From NCBI RefSeq assembly GCF_022815605.1, contig NZ_JALGRP010000008.1, forward strand, positions 1 through 64,000: DNA of 64,000 bases, in the 5' to 3' direction. This document shows positions 25,830-35,292 of the stretch, piece after piece. The position numbers and the translations under genes are program-made. The notes beneath the pieces were generated by a model, which saw only the letters and a list, made by a program, of their open reading frames with translations, searched no databases and was not told where the DNA came from. Source of the stretch: Microbacterium sp. VKM Ac-2923. GTDB lineage: Bacteria > Actinomycetota > Actinomycetes > Actinomycetales > Microbacteriaceae. How positions within the stretch are numbered: the first letter of the stretch is position 1; every line of letters starts with the position of its first letter.

Positions 25830-26770
25830 GCGCATCTATTCCCTCGGTCCGAGCCCTCGTCATCGGCGAGGCGCTGATCGACATCGTCGACCGCGCCGGC
25901 GTCGAGAGCGAACACGTGGGCGGCAGCCCCCTGAACGTCGCGGTGGGCCTGTCGCGGCTCGGCGTCGACACGACCTTCGCCACCGAGTTCGCCGATGACG
26001 AGCGGGGGCGTCTGATCGCCGCCCACGTCGAGGACTCCGGCGTCGACGTCGTGCAGACAGCGGTCGATCAGGAGCGCACGTCGACCGCCCGGGCCCGCAT
26101 CGGGGCCGACGGCTCGGCGACGTACGACTTCGACCTCTCGTGGGAGTTCGCCCGCGCACCGCGCACCGACGGCTTCGGCATCGTGCACGTCGGGTCGGTG
26201 GGCGCGCTGCGCCCTCCCGGCGCGCACCGGGTGGTCGAGCTCCTCGAGGCGCTGCCGCACGACGTGCTCGTGAGCTTCGACCCGAACGTGCGCCCGGCCC
26301 TGCTGCCGTCGGTGGCCGAGACGCGCGACCTCGTGCACCGGTACGCCGCCCGCGCGACGGTGGTGAAGCTGAGCGACGAGGACGCCGAGTGGCTCTACCC
26401 CGACGACCCGTCCTCGGCTGCAGCCCGCCTGCTCGAGCAGGGGGCGTCGATCGTCGTCGTCACCCGCGGTGCCCACGGGAGCACGCTCTCCACGCGCGCC
26501 GGCGATCTGCACGTGCCCACCCTCCCGGTCGAGGTCGTCGACACGATCGGCGCCGGCGACTCCTACATGTCGGGGCTGATCGCGGCCCTCGCCCAGAAGA
26601 TCGGTGTCGAGCGCCTCGTCGAGGGGCGCTTCGAAGAGGTCGAGCTCCGGGCGGCCGTGCTCGCGGCCGCGACCGCCGCCGGCGTCACCGTCAGCCGCGC
26701 GGGCGCGAACCCGCCGACGACGGCTGAGCTCGACGCCGTCCTGCAGCAGAGCACCATCACCGCCTTCTGA
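25826..26770 (+). CDS. PfkB-family carbohydrate kinase (probable fructokinase)
   Basis: This 314-residue kinase has the N-terminal PfkB signature (VGGSPLNVAVGLSRLG) and the C-terminal signature DTIGAGDSYMSG, in which the Asp is the catalytic base. The ATG at 25826 overlaps the previous stop (ATGA) and is preferred over a GTG at 25808. As last gene of the LacI-regulated operon it most likely phosphorylates the imported sugar, probably fructose, in the cytoplasm. Confidence 0.92.
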   Translation: MSASIPSVRALVIGEALIDIVDRAGVESEHVGGSPLNVAVGLSRLGVDTTFATEFADDERGRLIAAHVEDSGVDVVQTAVDQERTSTARARIGADGSATYDFDLSWEFARAPRTDGFGIVHVGSVGALRPPGAHRVVELLEALPHDVLVSFDPNVRPALLPSVAETRDLVHRYAARATVVKLSDEDAEWLYPDDPSSAAARLLEQGASIVVVTRGAHGSTLSTRAGDLHVPTLPVEVVDTIGAGDSYMSGLIAALAQKIGVERLVEGRFEEVELRAAVLAAATAAGVTVSRAGANPPTTAELDAVLQQSTITAF

Positions 26771-26773
26771 CCG

Positions 26774-26817
26774 CGTCCGGTGCGACGACGCCGCCGAGGG
26801 TGTCGTCGCACCGGACG
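26774..26817. terminator. Bidirectional terminator between convergent genes
   Basis: A 16-bp perfect stem (CGTCCGGTGCGACGAC, 26774-26789, with GTCGTCGCACCGGACG, 26802-26817) and a 12-base loop separates the kinase from the convergent NUDIX gene. Confidence 0.75.
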
Positions 26818-26836
26818 GTCTCGGCTCACCGGCTCC

Positions 26837-27508
26837 TCACCGGCGAGCGAAGGGCCCGTCCAGCACCGCCCACTGCAGCAGCATGATGGTCTTGGCATCC
26901 TGGATCGAGCCCTCGCGGATCATCGACAGGGCCTCGTCGACGTCGTACTCGACGATCTCGATCTCCTCGTCCTCCTCGGCGAGGCCACCCCGGTCGCCGG
27001 TGCGGGTCGACCCGTCGTAGGCGGCGGCGAAGAAGTGCAGGCGCTCGGTCACCGAGCCGGGGCTCATGTACACGTCGAAGACGTGCTGCACCTCGTCGAC
27101 GCGCACGGTCGTCTCCTCCTCGGCCTCGCGGCGGATCGCGGTGACGGGATCGTCGTCGTCGACGAGCCCGGCCGCCGTCTCGATCAGCATCCCGTCGGGG
27201 TGACCGTTGACGTAGACGGGGTAGCGGAACTGCCGGGTGAGAAGCACGGTGCGTCGCGCGGGGTCGTACAGCAGGATCGTCGCGCCGTTGCCGCGGTCGT
27301 AGGTCTCGCGCGTCTGCGTGATCCACTCGCCGTCGTCGCGGCGGTAGCGGAAGGTCGTCGCACGCAGCACATGCCACCCGGCGGCCAGCAGGTCGACGTC
27401 GTCGACCCGCACCCGCGGATTGCGGTCGAGGTCGCGGCCGGTGAGGTGCAGGCCGGTGCGTCCGCGGTGGTCGGGAACGGTGGTTCCGGGGCGGGGAGCG
27501 TCGCTCAT
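26837..27508 (-). CDS. NUDIX hydrolase, ADP-ribose/GDP-mannose pyrophosphatase family
   Basis: This 223-residue protein resembles the NudK/NudF branch (GNGATILLYDPARRTVLLTRQFRYP, then ETAAGLVDDDDPVTAIRREAEEE). The Nudix box deviates from consensus: the first Glu is Asp (GLVDDDD) and the Gly of EExG is Thr (EEETTV). Catalytic Glu residues of REAEEE are present, so activity is still likely. The ATG at 27508 is preferred over 27541. Upstream on its strand TATCGT lies 8 bases before the start, which may mean a very short leader. It diverges from a DeoR regulator. Confidence 0.85.
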   Translation of the reverse strand: MSDAPRPGTTVPDHRGRTGLHLTGRDLDRNPRVRVDDVDLLAAGWHVLRATTFRYRRDDGEWITQTRETYDRGNGATILLYDPARRTVLLTRQFRYPVYVNGHPDGMLIETAAGLVDDDDPVTAIRREAEEETTVRVDEVQHVFDVYMSPGSVTERLHFFAAAYDGSTRTGDRGGLAEEDEEIEIVEYDVDEALSMIREGSIQDAKTIMLLQWAVLDGPFARR

Positions 27509-27549
27509 AAACCGGAACGATAGTGCAGGAACGTGCAACAATGTGAAGC

Positions 27550-28308
27550 ATGCTCGCCGCCGTCCGGAAAGACGTCCTCCTCGACCGTCTCCGCCGCGAC
27601 GGGCGATTGGTCGTCAAAGACGTCGCCGTCGAGCTCGGCCTGTCCGAGGACAGCATCCGTCGTGATCTCCGAGAACTGGATGCCGCCGGCCTCGCCGTTC
27701 GCGTCTACGGCGGCGCCCTCCCCGCCTCGCCGGCCGTCGCCGACTACGCCGCGCGCCGAGCGGTCGCCCTCGACAGCAAGGCCCGCGTGGCCGCCGCCGC
27801 CGTGACCCTGATCGAGCCCGGAGCCACGGTCCTGCTGGACGGCGGCACCACGACTCGCGCGCTCGTCGAGGCTCTGCCGGTCTCGTTCCCGGGCACCGTC
27901 ATCACCCACTCTCCGACGATCGCCGCGGCCCTCCTGCACCACGACGCCGAGGTCATCACGATCGGCGGCCGGGTGTACAAGCACTCCGCGATCGCGTGCG
28001 GCGCCGCGGCCGTCGAGGCGGCCCAGCGACTCAGCGCCGACGTCTTCTTCCTGGGAGTGACCGGCGTGCACCCCGCGGCGGGACTGACGACGGGGGATGC
28101 CGACGAGGCGGCGATGAAGCGCGTACTCGCTCAGCGCGCGGCCGAGACGTTCGTCCTCGCCAGTGACGAGAAGCTCGGGACGGCGTCGCGCTTCGGCATC
28201 CTGCCCCTCGACGGAGTGAGCGGCATCATCGCCGACATCGACGACGCGGCCCCCCTGGCGTCGCAGCTGCGCGCGGCGGGTGCACGGGTGATCCCGACAC
28301 GCACCTGA
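27550..28308 (+). CDS. DeoR-family transcriptional regulator
   Basis: This 252-residue protein has a DeoR winged helix (DRLRRDGRLVVKDVAVELGLSEDSIRRDL, split over residues 12-40) and a DeoR sensor domain with the sugar-phosphate loop DGGTTT. It is divergent from the NUDIX gene with a 41-bp gap that contains two GTGCA elements (in AGTGCAGGAACGTGCAACA), a possible shared operator. Its targets probably include the flanking sugar genes, but this is unproven. Confidence 0.9.
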   Translation: MLAAVRKDVLLDRLRRDGRLVVKDVAVELGLSEDSIRRDLRELDAAGLAVRVYGGALPASPAVADYAARRAVALDSKARVAAAAVTLIEPGATVLLDGGTTTRALVEALPVSFPGTVITHSPTIAAALLHHDAEVITIGGRVYKHSAIACGAAAVEAAQRLSADVFFLGVTGVHPAAGLTTGDADEAAMKRVLAQRAAETFVLASDEKLGTASRFGILPLDGVSGIIADIDDAAPLASQLRAAGARVIPTRT

Positions 28309-28354
28309 TCACTCGACGCCGAAACAACCCCGGGGCGATGTCGGGGGCCCGCAA

Positions 28355-28360
28355 TAGGCT
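28355..28360 (+). promoter_or_regulatory. -10 element of pta (leaderless start)
   Basis: TAGGCT ends 6 bases before the GTG start, leaving no room for a ribosome-binding site, so transcription probably begins at the start codon. Confidence 0.6.
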
Positions 28361-28366
28361 GAAGTT

Positions 28367-30514
28367 GTGACGCAGAGCATCTACATCACGTCGGCCGAAG
28401 GTCATTCGGGCAAGTCCTCCGTGGCATTGGGCGTGCTCGACGCGCTCAGTCGCGTCACTCCGCGCGCGGGGGTGTTCCGGCCCATCGCGCGCTCCATCGC
28501 CGAACGCGACTACGTGCTCGAGATGCTGCTCGACCACGACAGCGTCGATCTCGCCTACGACGACTGCGTCGGCGTCACCTATGACGACGTGCGCGACGAC
28601 GCCGATGCGGCGCTCGCGCGCATCGTCGAGCGCTACAAAGCCGTCGAGGCTCAGTGCGACGCCGTCGTCATCATCGGCAGCGACTACACCGACGTCGGCA
28701 GCCCCGCCGAGCTCGCTTATAACGCCCGGATCGCCGCCAACCTCGGCGCTCCCGTCCTCCTGGTGCTCGGCGGTCGGGCGCAACAGGGGCACAGCGAGAC
28801 GCTGGGCCTGTCGGTTGCCCGCACCCCCCAAGAGGTCGGACAGATCGCCTCGCTCGCCATCTCCGAGCTGCAGCACGAGCGTGCGGCGCTCTTCGCCGTC
28901 ATCGCCAACCGCGCCGACGCCGACCGGCTCGACGAGGTCGTGGCATCCGTCCGCCACGTCGTCGACGCGGCCGCCGTCGTCGGCGGTACCACCGAGCAGC
29001 GCACCGTCCCGGTGTGGGCGCTTCCCGAAGACCGCTTCCTCATCGCCCCGTCCGTGCGCGGGGTGCTCCGCTCGGTCGAGGGCGAGCTGATCAAGGGCGA
29101 CCCGGCGCTGCTCACCCGCGAGGTGCTCGGCGTGGTCGTCGCGGGCATGTCGATGGTCAACGTGCTGCCGCGCCTGAAGGAGTCGGCGGTCGTGGTCATC
29201 CCCGCCGACCGCACCGAGGTGCTCCTCGCCGCACTCCTGGCCAACGCCTCGGGCACCTTCCCCTCGCTCGCGGGCATCGTGCTCAACGGCGGGTTCGAGC
29301 TGCCCGACGCGATCGTCCGCCTCATCGACGGCCTCGGCTCGCCCCTGCCGATCATCGCCACCGACCTCGGCACGTACGACACCGCCGTGCGCATCATGAA
29401 CACCCGCGGGCGTCTCGCCGCCGATTCGCAGCACCGCTACGACACCGCCCTGGCGCTGTTCGAGCGTCACATCGACACCGAACTGCTCACCAGCGAGCTC
29501 GGCCTCGCCCGCCCCAGCGTCGTCACCCCGCTCATGTTCGAGTACGGCCTCGTCGATCGGGCGCGCACCGATCGCCGCCGCATCGTGCTCCCCGAGGGCA
29601 CCGACGACCGCGTGCTCCGCGCAGCCGCCACCGTGCTCTCGCGCGGCATCGCCGACCTCACCATCCTCGGTGAGCCGATCGAGGTGCGCGGGCGCGCGAT
29701 CGAGCTCGGTATCGATCTGCGCGACGCCGAGGTGCTGAGCCCCTTCGACGCCGTCCACGTCGACAAGTTCGCCACCGAGTACGCCCGTCTCCGCGCCCAC
29801 AAGGGCGTCACCTATGCGCAGGCCGCCGACACCGTGACCGACGTGTCCTATTTCGGCACGCTGATGGTGCACCTCGGACTGGCCGACGGCATGGTCTCCG
29901 GCGCGGCGCACACCACCGCCCACACCATCCGCCCCGCGTTCGAGATCATCAAGACGGCCCCGGGCGTCTCCGTCGTCTCGAGCGTGTTCCTCATGGCGCT
30001 CGCCGACCGTGTGCTCGTCTACGGCGACTGCGCCGTCATCCCCGATCCCACGAGCGAGCAACTGGCCGATATCGCGGTGTCGTCGGCGGCGACGGCCGAG
30101 CAGTTCGGCATCGCCCCCCGCGTCGCGATGCTGTCGTACTCCACGGGGGAGTCGGGCACCGGCGCCGACGTCGAGAAGGTGCGCACGGCCACGGCACTCG
30201 TCCGCGAACGTGCTCCCGAACTGCTGGTCGAGGGACCCATCCAATACGACGCCGCCGCTGACGCCGCGGTGGCGCGCGCCAAGATGCCGGGGTCCGCGGT
30301 CGCGGGCCGCGCCACGGTGTTCGTGTTCCCCGACCTCAACACCGGCAACAACACCTACAAGGCCGTTCAGCGCTCCGCCGGCGCGGTCGCGATCGGCCCC
30401 GTGCTGCAGGGGCTCAACAAACCCATCAACGACCTGTCGCGCGGCGCCCTCGTCGACGACATCGTCAACACGATCGCCATCACCGCGATCCAGGCCCAGG
30501 GGAGCCCCGAATGA
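28367..30514 (+). CDS. pta: Phosphate acetyltransferase
   Basis: This 715-residue enzyme interconverts acetyl-CoA and acetyl phosphate. It has the long (class II) architecture: an N-terminal P-loop-like domain (YITSAEGHSGKSSVALGVLD), a DRTGG middle domain and a C-terminal PTA/PTB catalytic domain beginning near residue 395 (RIVLPEGTDDRVLRAAATVL) with late motifs such as VFPDLNTGNNTYKAVQRS. Length matches E. coli Pta. The GTG at 28367 appears leaderless. The stop overlaps ackA by 4 bases. Confidence 0.97.
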   Translation: MTQSIYITSAEGHSGKSSVALGVLDALSRVTPRAGVFRPIARSIAERDYVLEMLLDHDSVDLAYDDCVGVTYDDVRDDADAALARIVERYKAVEAQCDAVVIIGSDYTDVGSPAELAYNARIAANLGAPVLLVLGGRAQQGHSETLGLSVARTPQEVGQIASLAISELQHERAALFAVIANRADADRLDEVVASVRHVVDAAAVVGGTTEQRTVPVWALPEDRFLIAPSVRGVLRSVEGELIKGDPALLTREVLGVVVAGMSMVNVLPRLKESAVVVIPADRTEVLLAALLANASGTFPSLAGIVLNGGFELPDAIVRLIDGLGSPLPIIATDLGTYDTAVRIMNTRGRLAADSQHRYDTALALFERHIDTELLTSELGLARPSVVTPLMFEYGLVDRARTDRRRIVLPEGTDDRVLRAAATVLSRGIADLTILGEPIEVRGRAIELGIDLRDAEVLSPFDAVHVDKFATEYARLRAHKGVTYAQAADTVTDVSYFGTLMVHLGLADGMVSGAAHTTAHTIRPAFEIIKTAPGVSVVSSVFLMALADRVLVYGDCAVIPDPTSEQLADIAVSSAATAEQFGIAPRVAMLSYSTGESGTGADVEKVRTATALVRERAPELLVEGPIQYDAAADAAVARAKMPGSAVAGRATVFVFPDLNTGNNTYKAVQRSAGAVAIGPVLQGLNKPINDLSRGALVDDIVNTIAITAIQAQGSPE

Positions 30515-31740
30515 GCGTCGTGCTCGTCGTCAACAGCGGTTCGTCGTCGTTCAAGTACCAACTGCTCGACATGAGGCACGAGCGTGTGCTCGCATCCGGA
30601 CTGGTCGAGCGCATCGGCGAGGGCACGGGCATCGCCCGGCACACCGTCGAGGCGGCCGCCCTGGCGCCCGACGGCGCGGCGCCCGCCGTGACCGACGCCA
30701 CGTACACGGTCGAACGCGACATCCCCGACCACACCGCCGGCTTCGCCGTCATGCTCGACGCTTTCGCCGCCCACGGTCCCTCGCTCGAGGATCACGCCCC
30801 CGTCGCGGTCGGGCATCGGGTCGTCCACGGCGGCGCCCGCTTCTTCGAGCCCACCGTCGTCACCCCGCTGGTGGAGATCAACATCGACGAGCTGTCCGTG
30901 CTCGCCCCCCTTCACAACCCGGCCAACCTGGCCGGCATCGTGGCGGCGAAGAAGGCTTTCCCCAACGTCCCGCACGTCGCGGTCTTCGACACCGCGTTCC
31001 ATCAGTCGCTCGCCCCCGAGGCCTACACCTACGCCATCGACCGCGAGGTCGCCGAGGCGCACCGCATCCGCCGGTACGGCTTTCACGGCACGAGCCACAA
31101 GTTCGTCAGCGAGGCTGCCGCGCAGTTCGTCGGTCGCCCGCTCGGCGAGCTCAAGCAGATCGTCTTCCACCTGGGCAACGGAGCCTCGGTCACGGCGATC
31201 GAGGGTGGGCGTTCCGTCGACACCTCGATGGGCTTGACCCCGCTCGAGGGCCTGGTCATGGGCACGCGCTCCGGCGACCTCGACCCGGCCGTGCTCTTCC
31301 AGCTCGCGCGCCGCGCCGACATGTCGATCGCCGACCTCGACACCCTGCTCAACAAGCGCTCGGGGCTCAAGGGTCTCGCCGGGGTCAGCGACATGCGCGA
31401 CATCGGAGAACGGCGGGATGCCGGCGACCCGGCCGCCCAGCTCGCCTTCGACGTCTACATCCACCGTCTGCGCGCCTACGCGGGTGCCTACCTCGCGCAG
31501 CTCGACGGCGTCGACGTCATCTCGTTCACCGCGGGCGTGGGCGAGAACTCGGTCCGCGTGCGCGAACACGCCATGGCCACCCTCGGTTTCGCGGGCGTCG
31601 AGATCGACGCCGAGCGCAATGAGCGCCGCGAGCGCGGGATCCGACGCATCTCCTCCGACGCCTCCCGTGTGACCGTGCTCGTCGTGCCCACCGACGAAGA
31701 GCTCGAGATCGCTCGGCAGACGCTGTCGGTCACCTCCTGA
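30511..31740 (+). CDS. ackA: Acetate kinase
   Basis: This 409-residue kinase converts acetyl phosphate and ADP to acetate and ATP (and the reverse). Signatures are the N-terminal VLVVNSGSSSFKYQLLD and RRYGFHGTSHKFVS near residue 188, plus a phosphate loop HLGNGASVTAIEGGRSVDTS. It overlaps pta by 4 bases (ATGA). The pair provides overflow acetate metabolism and substrate-level ATP. Confidence 0.97.
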   Translation: MSVVLVVNSGSSSFKYQLLDMRHERVLASGLVERIGEGTGIARHTVEAAALAPDGAAPAVTDATYTVERDIPDHTAGFAVMLDAFAAHGPSLEDHAPVAVGHRVVHGGARFFEPTVVTPLVEINIDELSVLAPLHNPANLAGIVAAKKAFPNVPHVAVFDTAFHQSLAPEAYTYAIDREVAEAHRIRRYGFHGTSHKFVSEAAAQFVGRPLGELKQIVFHLGNGASVTAIEGGRSVDTSMGLTPLEGLVMGTRSGDLDPAVLFQLARRADMSIADLDTLLNKRSGLKGLAGVSDMRDIGERRDAGDPAAQLAFDVYIHRLRAYAGAYLAQLDGVDVISFTAGVGENSVRVREHAMATLGFAGVEIDAERNERRERGIRRISSDASRVTVLVVPTDEELEIARQTLSVTS

Positions 31741-31806
31741 GTCACCCCGTCCCGCTACGCTGACGCCGCGACGGGTTCCCCGTCCTCACCCGACCCGGAG
31801 CGCACC

Positions 31807-32541
31807 ATGACCGACACCGCCGACCTGCCCGACCTCACGTCCTTCGACGGCGTGCTCTTCGACCTCGACGGGGTGCTCACCCCCACCGCCGAGGTGCACA
31901 TGCGCGCGTGGAAAGAGATGTTCGACGAGCTCTTCACCGCGTGGGAGATCGAGCCGGCCTACACGGACCGCGACTACTTCGAGTATGTCGACGGCAAGAA
32001 GCGCTACGACGGTGTCGCGAGCCTGCTGCGCAGCCGCGACGTCGAGGTGCCGTGGGGCGATCCCTCCGACGACCCGAGCGAAGACACCGTGTGCGGCGTC
32101 GGCAACCGCAAGAACGTGGTGTTCTCGCGAATCCTCCGCGGCGAGGGCATCCAGCCCTACGCGGGTTCCGTGGCCCTCCTCGACGTCCTCCAGGCGGCAG
32201 GCACCCCCATCGCCGTGGTGTCGAGCTCGAAGAACGCCGTCGAGGTCCTCGAGGCCGCTGGAATCCGAGGCCGCTTCCCCGTCGTCATGGACGGCGTCGT
32301 CGCCGAGCGCGACCACCTGGCATCCAAGCCCGCCCCCGACGTGTTCGCCGAGGCCGCGCGTCTGCTCGGCGTCGATCCCGCGCGATCGGTCGCCGTCGAA
32401 GACGCGCTGAGCGGCGTCGCATCGGCCGCCTCGGCCGGATACGCCGTCGTCGTGGGCGTGGATCGCGGCGTCGGAGCAGACGATCTCCGGGCCGCCGGGG
32501 CGACGGTGGTCGTCGACGACCTCGCCGCGTTCGTAGACTGA
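31807..32541 (+). CDS. HAD-family beta-phosphoglucomutase-like enzyme
   Basis: This 244-residue enzyme has the HAD motif FDLDGVLT (nucleophile Asp19, acid/base Asp21), a helical cap and the later motifs VVSSSKNAVEVLEAAG, AERDHLASKPAPDVF and VEDALSGVASAASAG, closest to beta-phosphoglucomutase. It sits 120 bp before a GH65 phosphorylase gene. A GH65 inverting enzyme releases beta-glucose 1-phosphate, which this mutase would turn into glucose 6-phosphate, so the two form a pathway. Confidence 0.9.
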   Translation: MTDTADLPDLTSFDGVLFDLDGVLTPTAEVHMRAWKEMFDELFTAWEIEPAYTDRDYFEYVDGKKRYDGVASLLRSRDVEVPWGDPSDDPSEDTVCGVGNRKNVVFSRILRGEGIQPYAGSVALLDVLQAAGTPIAVVSSSKNAVEVLEAAGIRGRFPVVMDGVVAERDHLASKPAPDVFAEAARLLGVDPARSVAVEDALSGVASAASAGYAVVVGVDRGVGADDLRAAGATVVVDDLAAFVD

Positions 32542-32661
32542 GCCGTCGCCTCCGCGCGACACCCCACCCGTCGTTCCCGAGCGGCGAACCCGAGCTCCAT
32601 CTGCACGAGCGGCATGCCGTCGTCTCGCGCTAACTGAACCCTGCCACCGGAAGGCACCCCG

Positions 32662-35199
32662 ATGATCGATCGCGATCGTTTCCCCGTCGACGAGTGGCGC
32701 CTCGTCGAAACGCAGTTCTCGCTCGACGACGTGGGGGTCACCGAGACCCTCTTCTCCGTCGGCAACGGCTATCTGGGCCTGCGTGGCAATTCGATCGAGG
32801 GCCGTTTCGCCCTCGAGCAGGGCACGTACATCAACGGGTTCCACGAGACGTTCCCCATCCGTCACGCCGAGCAGGCCTACGGATTCGCCGAGGTCGGCCA
32901 GACCATCATCAACGCACCGGATGCCAAGGTGCTGCGCGTCTACGTCGACGACGAGCCGCTCTCCCTCGACGTCGCCGACGTGCGCGAGTACGAGCGCGTG
33001 CTCGACATGCGCCAGGGGATCCTCCGCCGCAACCTCCTGTGGGTCACCCCCTCCGGCAAGCGCGTGCGCATCGAAGACGAGCGCTTCGTCTCGTTCGACG
33101 AGAAGCATCTCGCGGTGCTCCGTCTCACCGTGACCGTGCTCGACGCCGATGCGCCCGTCACCGTGAGCAGCCAGCTGCTGAACCGTCAGGACGGCGAGGG
33201 GATCTACGGCGGATCGCCGATGGCATCCAAGCAGTCCGGATTCGACCCTCGAAAGACCGAGAAGCTCAGTGACCGTGTGCTCCAGCCGCGGGAGTACTGG
33301 CAGGACGGCAACCGCTCGGCCCTGAGCTACGAGGTCAGCGAGTCCAACATGACGCTCGCCGTCATTGCCGACCACCTCGTCGACACGGCGAACGAGTACA
33401 CCTCACGCCAGCTCGTCGAGCCCGACATCGCCAAGAACGTGTACCGCGTGCAGGCCCGAGCCGGTGTTCCCACCACGATCACCAAGCTCGTCAGCTACCA
33501 CACCTCCCGGGGTGTGCCCACGGGTGAACTGCTCGACCGGTGCCGTCGCACGCTCGACCGCGCGGTCGAGACGGGCATCGAGGGACTGTTCGCCCAGCAG
33601 ATCGCCTGGTACGCCGACTTCTGGGATCGCTCCGACGTGCGCATCGGCGGACACGGAGACCTGCAGCAGGCCACCCGCTGGTGCCTGTTCCAGCTCGCCC
33701 AGGCGGCGGCCCGCGCGGACGGGCAGGGCGTTCCGGCCAAGGGCGTGACCGGCTCGGGCTACAGCGGGCACTACTTCTGGGACACCGAGGTGTACGTGCT
33801 GCCCTTCTTGGCGTACACGTCGCCGCTCTGGGCCCGAAACGCCCTGCGGATGCGGTATCTGATGCTGCCCGCGGCGAGAAAGCGCGCGCACCAGCTGAAC
33901 GAGGCGGGGGCGCTGTTCCCCTGGCGCACGATCAACGGCGAAGAGGCCTCGGCGTACTACGCCGCCGGCACCGCGCAGTACCACATCAACGCCGACGTCG
34001 CCTTCGCCCTGGCCAAGTACGTGCGGGCGACGGGCGACGAGGAATTCCTCGCCCGCGAGGGCGTGGACATCGCCGTCGACACCGCGCGACTGTGGTCCAC
34101 CCTCGGTTTCTGGCGATCGAGCGACGCAGCCGACGACGGCGAGCACGACTCGTTCCACATCCACGGCGTCACGGGACCCGACGAGTACACCACCGTCGTC
34201 AACGACAACCTGTTCACCAACGTGATGGCGCGGTTCAATCTCCGCTTCGCCGCTCGCACCGTTCGCGACCTCGCCGAAAACGACCCCGACGCGTACGCGC
34301 ACATGGCCGAGCGCATGAATCTCGACCCTTCCGAGCCCGAGCGCTGGGACCGCGCGGCCGAGGCGATGCACATCCCCTTCAGCGAGGCCCTCGGCATCCA
34401 CCCGCAAGACGCCGTGTTCCTCGAGCGCGAGATCTGGGACCTCGAGAACACCCCGCCCGACCAGCGGCCGCTGCTGCTGCACTTCCACCCGCTGGTGATC
34501 TACCGCTACCAGGTGCTCAAGCAGGCCGACGTCGTGCTCGCCCTGTTCCTGCAGGGAAACCACTTCACGGATGCCGAGAAGCTCGCCGACTTCGAGTACT
34601 ACGACCCGCTCACGACCGGTGACTCCACGCTGTCGGCGGTCGTGCAGTCGATCCTCGCCGCCGAGGTGGGCTACCAGGACCTTGCCCTGGAGTACTTCCG
34701 GCAGGCTGCTTTCGTCGATCTCGGTGACCTGCACCACAACGCGGCCGACGGGGTGCACGTGGCCTCGGCCGGCGGGGTGTGGACGGCTCTGATCAGCGGG
34801 TTCGGCGGCATGCGCGACCACTTCGGTCGACTCACGTTCGACCCGCGCCTGCCGGCAGACTGGCCGGAGCTGTCGTACGTGCTGCACTGGCACGGCACGC
34901 GCCTCGACATCACCCTGACGGCCCACGCTCTGACGCTGCGGGCCGGGAGCGAGGGAGAGCCCGTGGCCTTCGCCGTGCGCGACGTCGATTACACCGTCGC
35001 CCCCGGCGAGACGGTGCGCGTGCCGCTGCACGGCCAAGGGCCGGTGCGCCCCGGACGCCCGTCGATCCGACAGCTCGAGGGCTCCGTGCGCGAGGACGGA
35101 TCGCTGCTGTCGGCCTCGGTGCCCATCGTCACCACGGCGATCCCGGTCGTCGGCGACGACGACGCGCCCATCGCGGTCGGCCTCGACGGCGGGTTCTGA
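32662..35199 (+). CDS. Glycoside hydrolase family 65 disaccharide phosphorylase
   Basis: This 845-residue protein has the GH65 order: N-terminal beta-sandwich (SVGNGYLGLRGNSIEG), linker, (alpha/alpha)6 barrel and a small C-terminal domain. The general-acid Glu lies in HGVTGPDEYT (about residues 501-510), and GHYFWDTEVYVLPFL marks substrate binding. GGAAGG precedes the ATG. The family includes maltose, trehalose and kojibiose phosphorylases. With the linked beta-phosphoglucomutase it probably degrades trehalose or maltose phosphorolytically in the cytoplasm; the exact disaccharide cannot be told. Confidence 0.93.
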   Translation: MIDRDRFPVDEWRLVETQFSLDDVGVTETLFSVGNGYLGLRGNSIEGRFALEQGTYINGFHETFPIRHAEQAYGFAEVGQTIINAPDAKVLRVYVDDEPLSLDVADVREYERVLDMRQGILRRNLLWVTPSGKRVRIEDERFVSFDEKHLAVLRLTVTVLDADAPVTVSSQLLNRQDGEGIYGGSPMASKQSGFDPRKTEKLSDRVLQPREYWQDGNRSALSYEVSESNMTLAVIADHLVDTANEYTSRQLVEPDIAKNVYRVQARAGVPTTITKLVSYHTSRGVPTGELLDRCRRTLDRAVETGIEGLFAQQIAWYADFWDRSDVRIGGHGDLQQATRWCLFQLAQAAARADGQGVPAKGVTGSGYSGHYFWDTEVYVLPFLAYTSPLWARNALRMRYLMLPAARKRAHQLNEAGALFPWRTINGEEASAYYAAGTAQYHINADVAFALAKYVRATGDEEFLAREGVDIAVDTARLWSTLGFWRSSDAADDGEHDSFHIHGVTGPDEYTTVVNDNLFTNVMARFNLRFAARTVRDLAENDPDAYAHMAERMNLDPSEPERWDRAAEAMHIPFSEALGIHPQDAVFLEREIWDLENTPPDQRPLLLHFHPLVIYRYQVLKQADVVLALFLQGNHFTDAEKLADFEYYDPLTTGDSTLSAVVQSILAAEVGYQDLALEYFRQAAFVDLGDLHHNAADGVHVASAGGVWTALISGFGGMRDHFGRLTFDPRLPADWPELSYVLHWHGTRLDITLTAHALTLRAGSEGEPVAFAVRDVDYTVAPGETVRVPLHGQGPVRPGRPSIRQLEGSVREDGSLLSASVPIVTTAIPVVGDDDAPIAVGLDGGF

Positions 35200-35292
35200 A
35201 TTCCCGGACGCGGCGGCTCCCTTCACGAGGGGGTCGCCGCGTTCGGCGTGTCCGGGCCGCTGGTGAGGCATTGCTGGTGCGGCATCGCGGGT

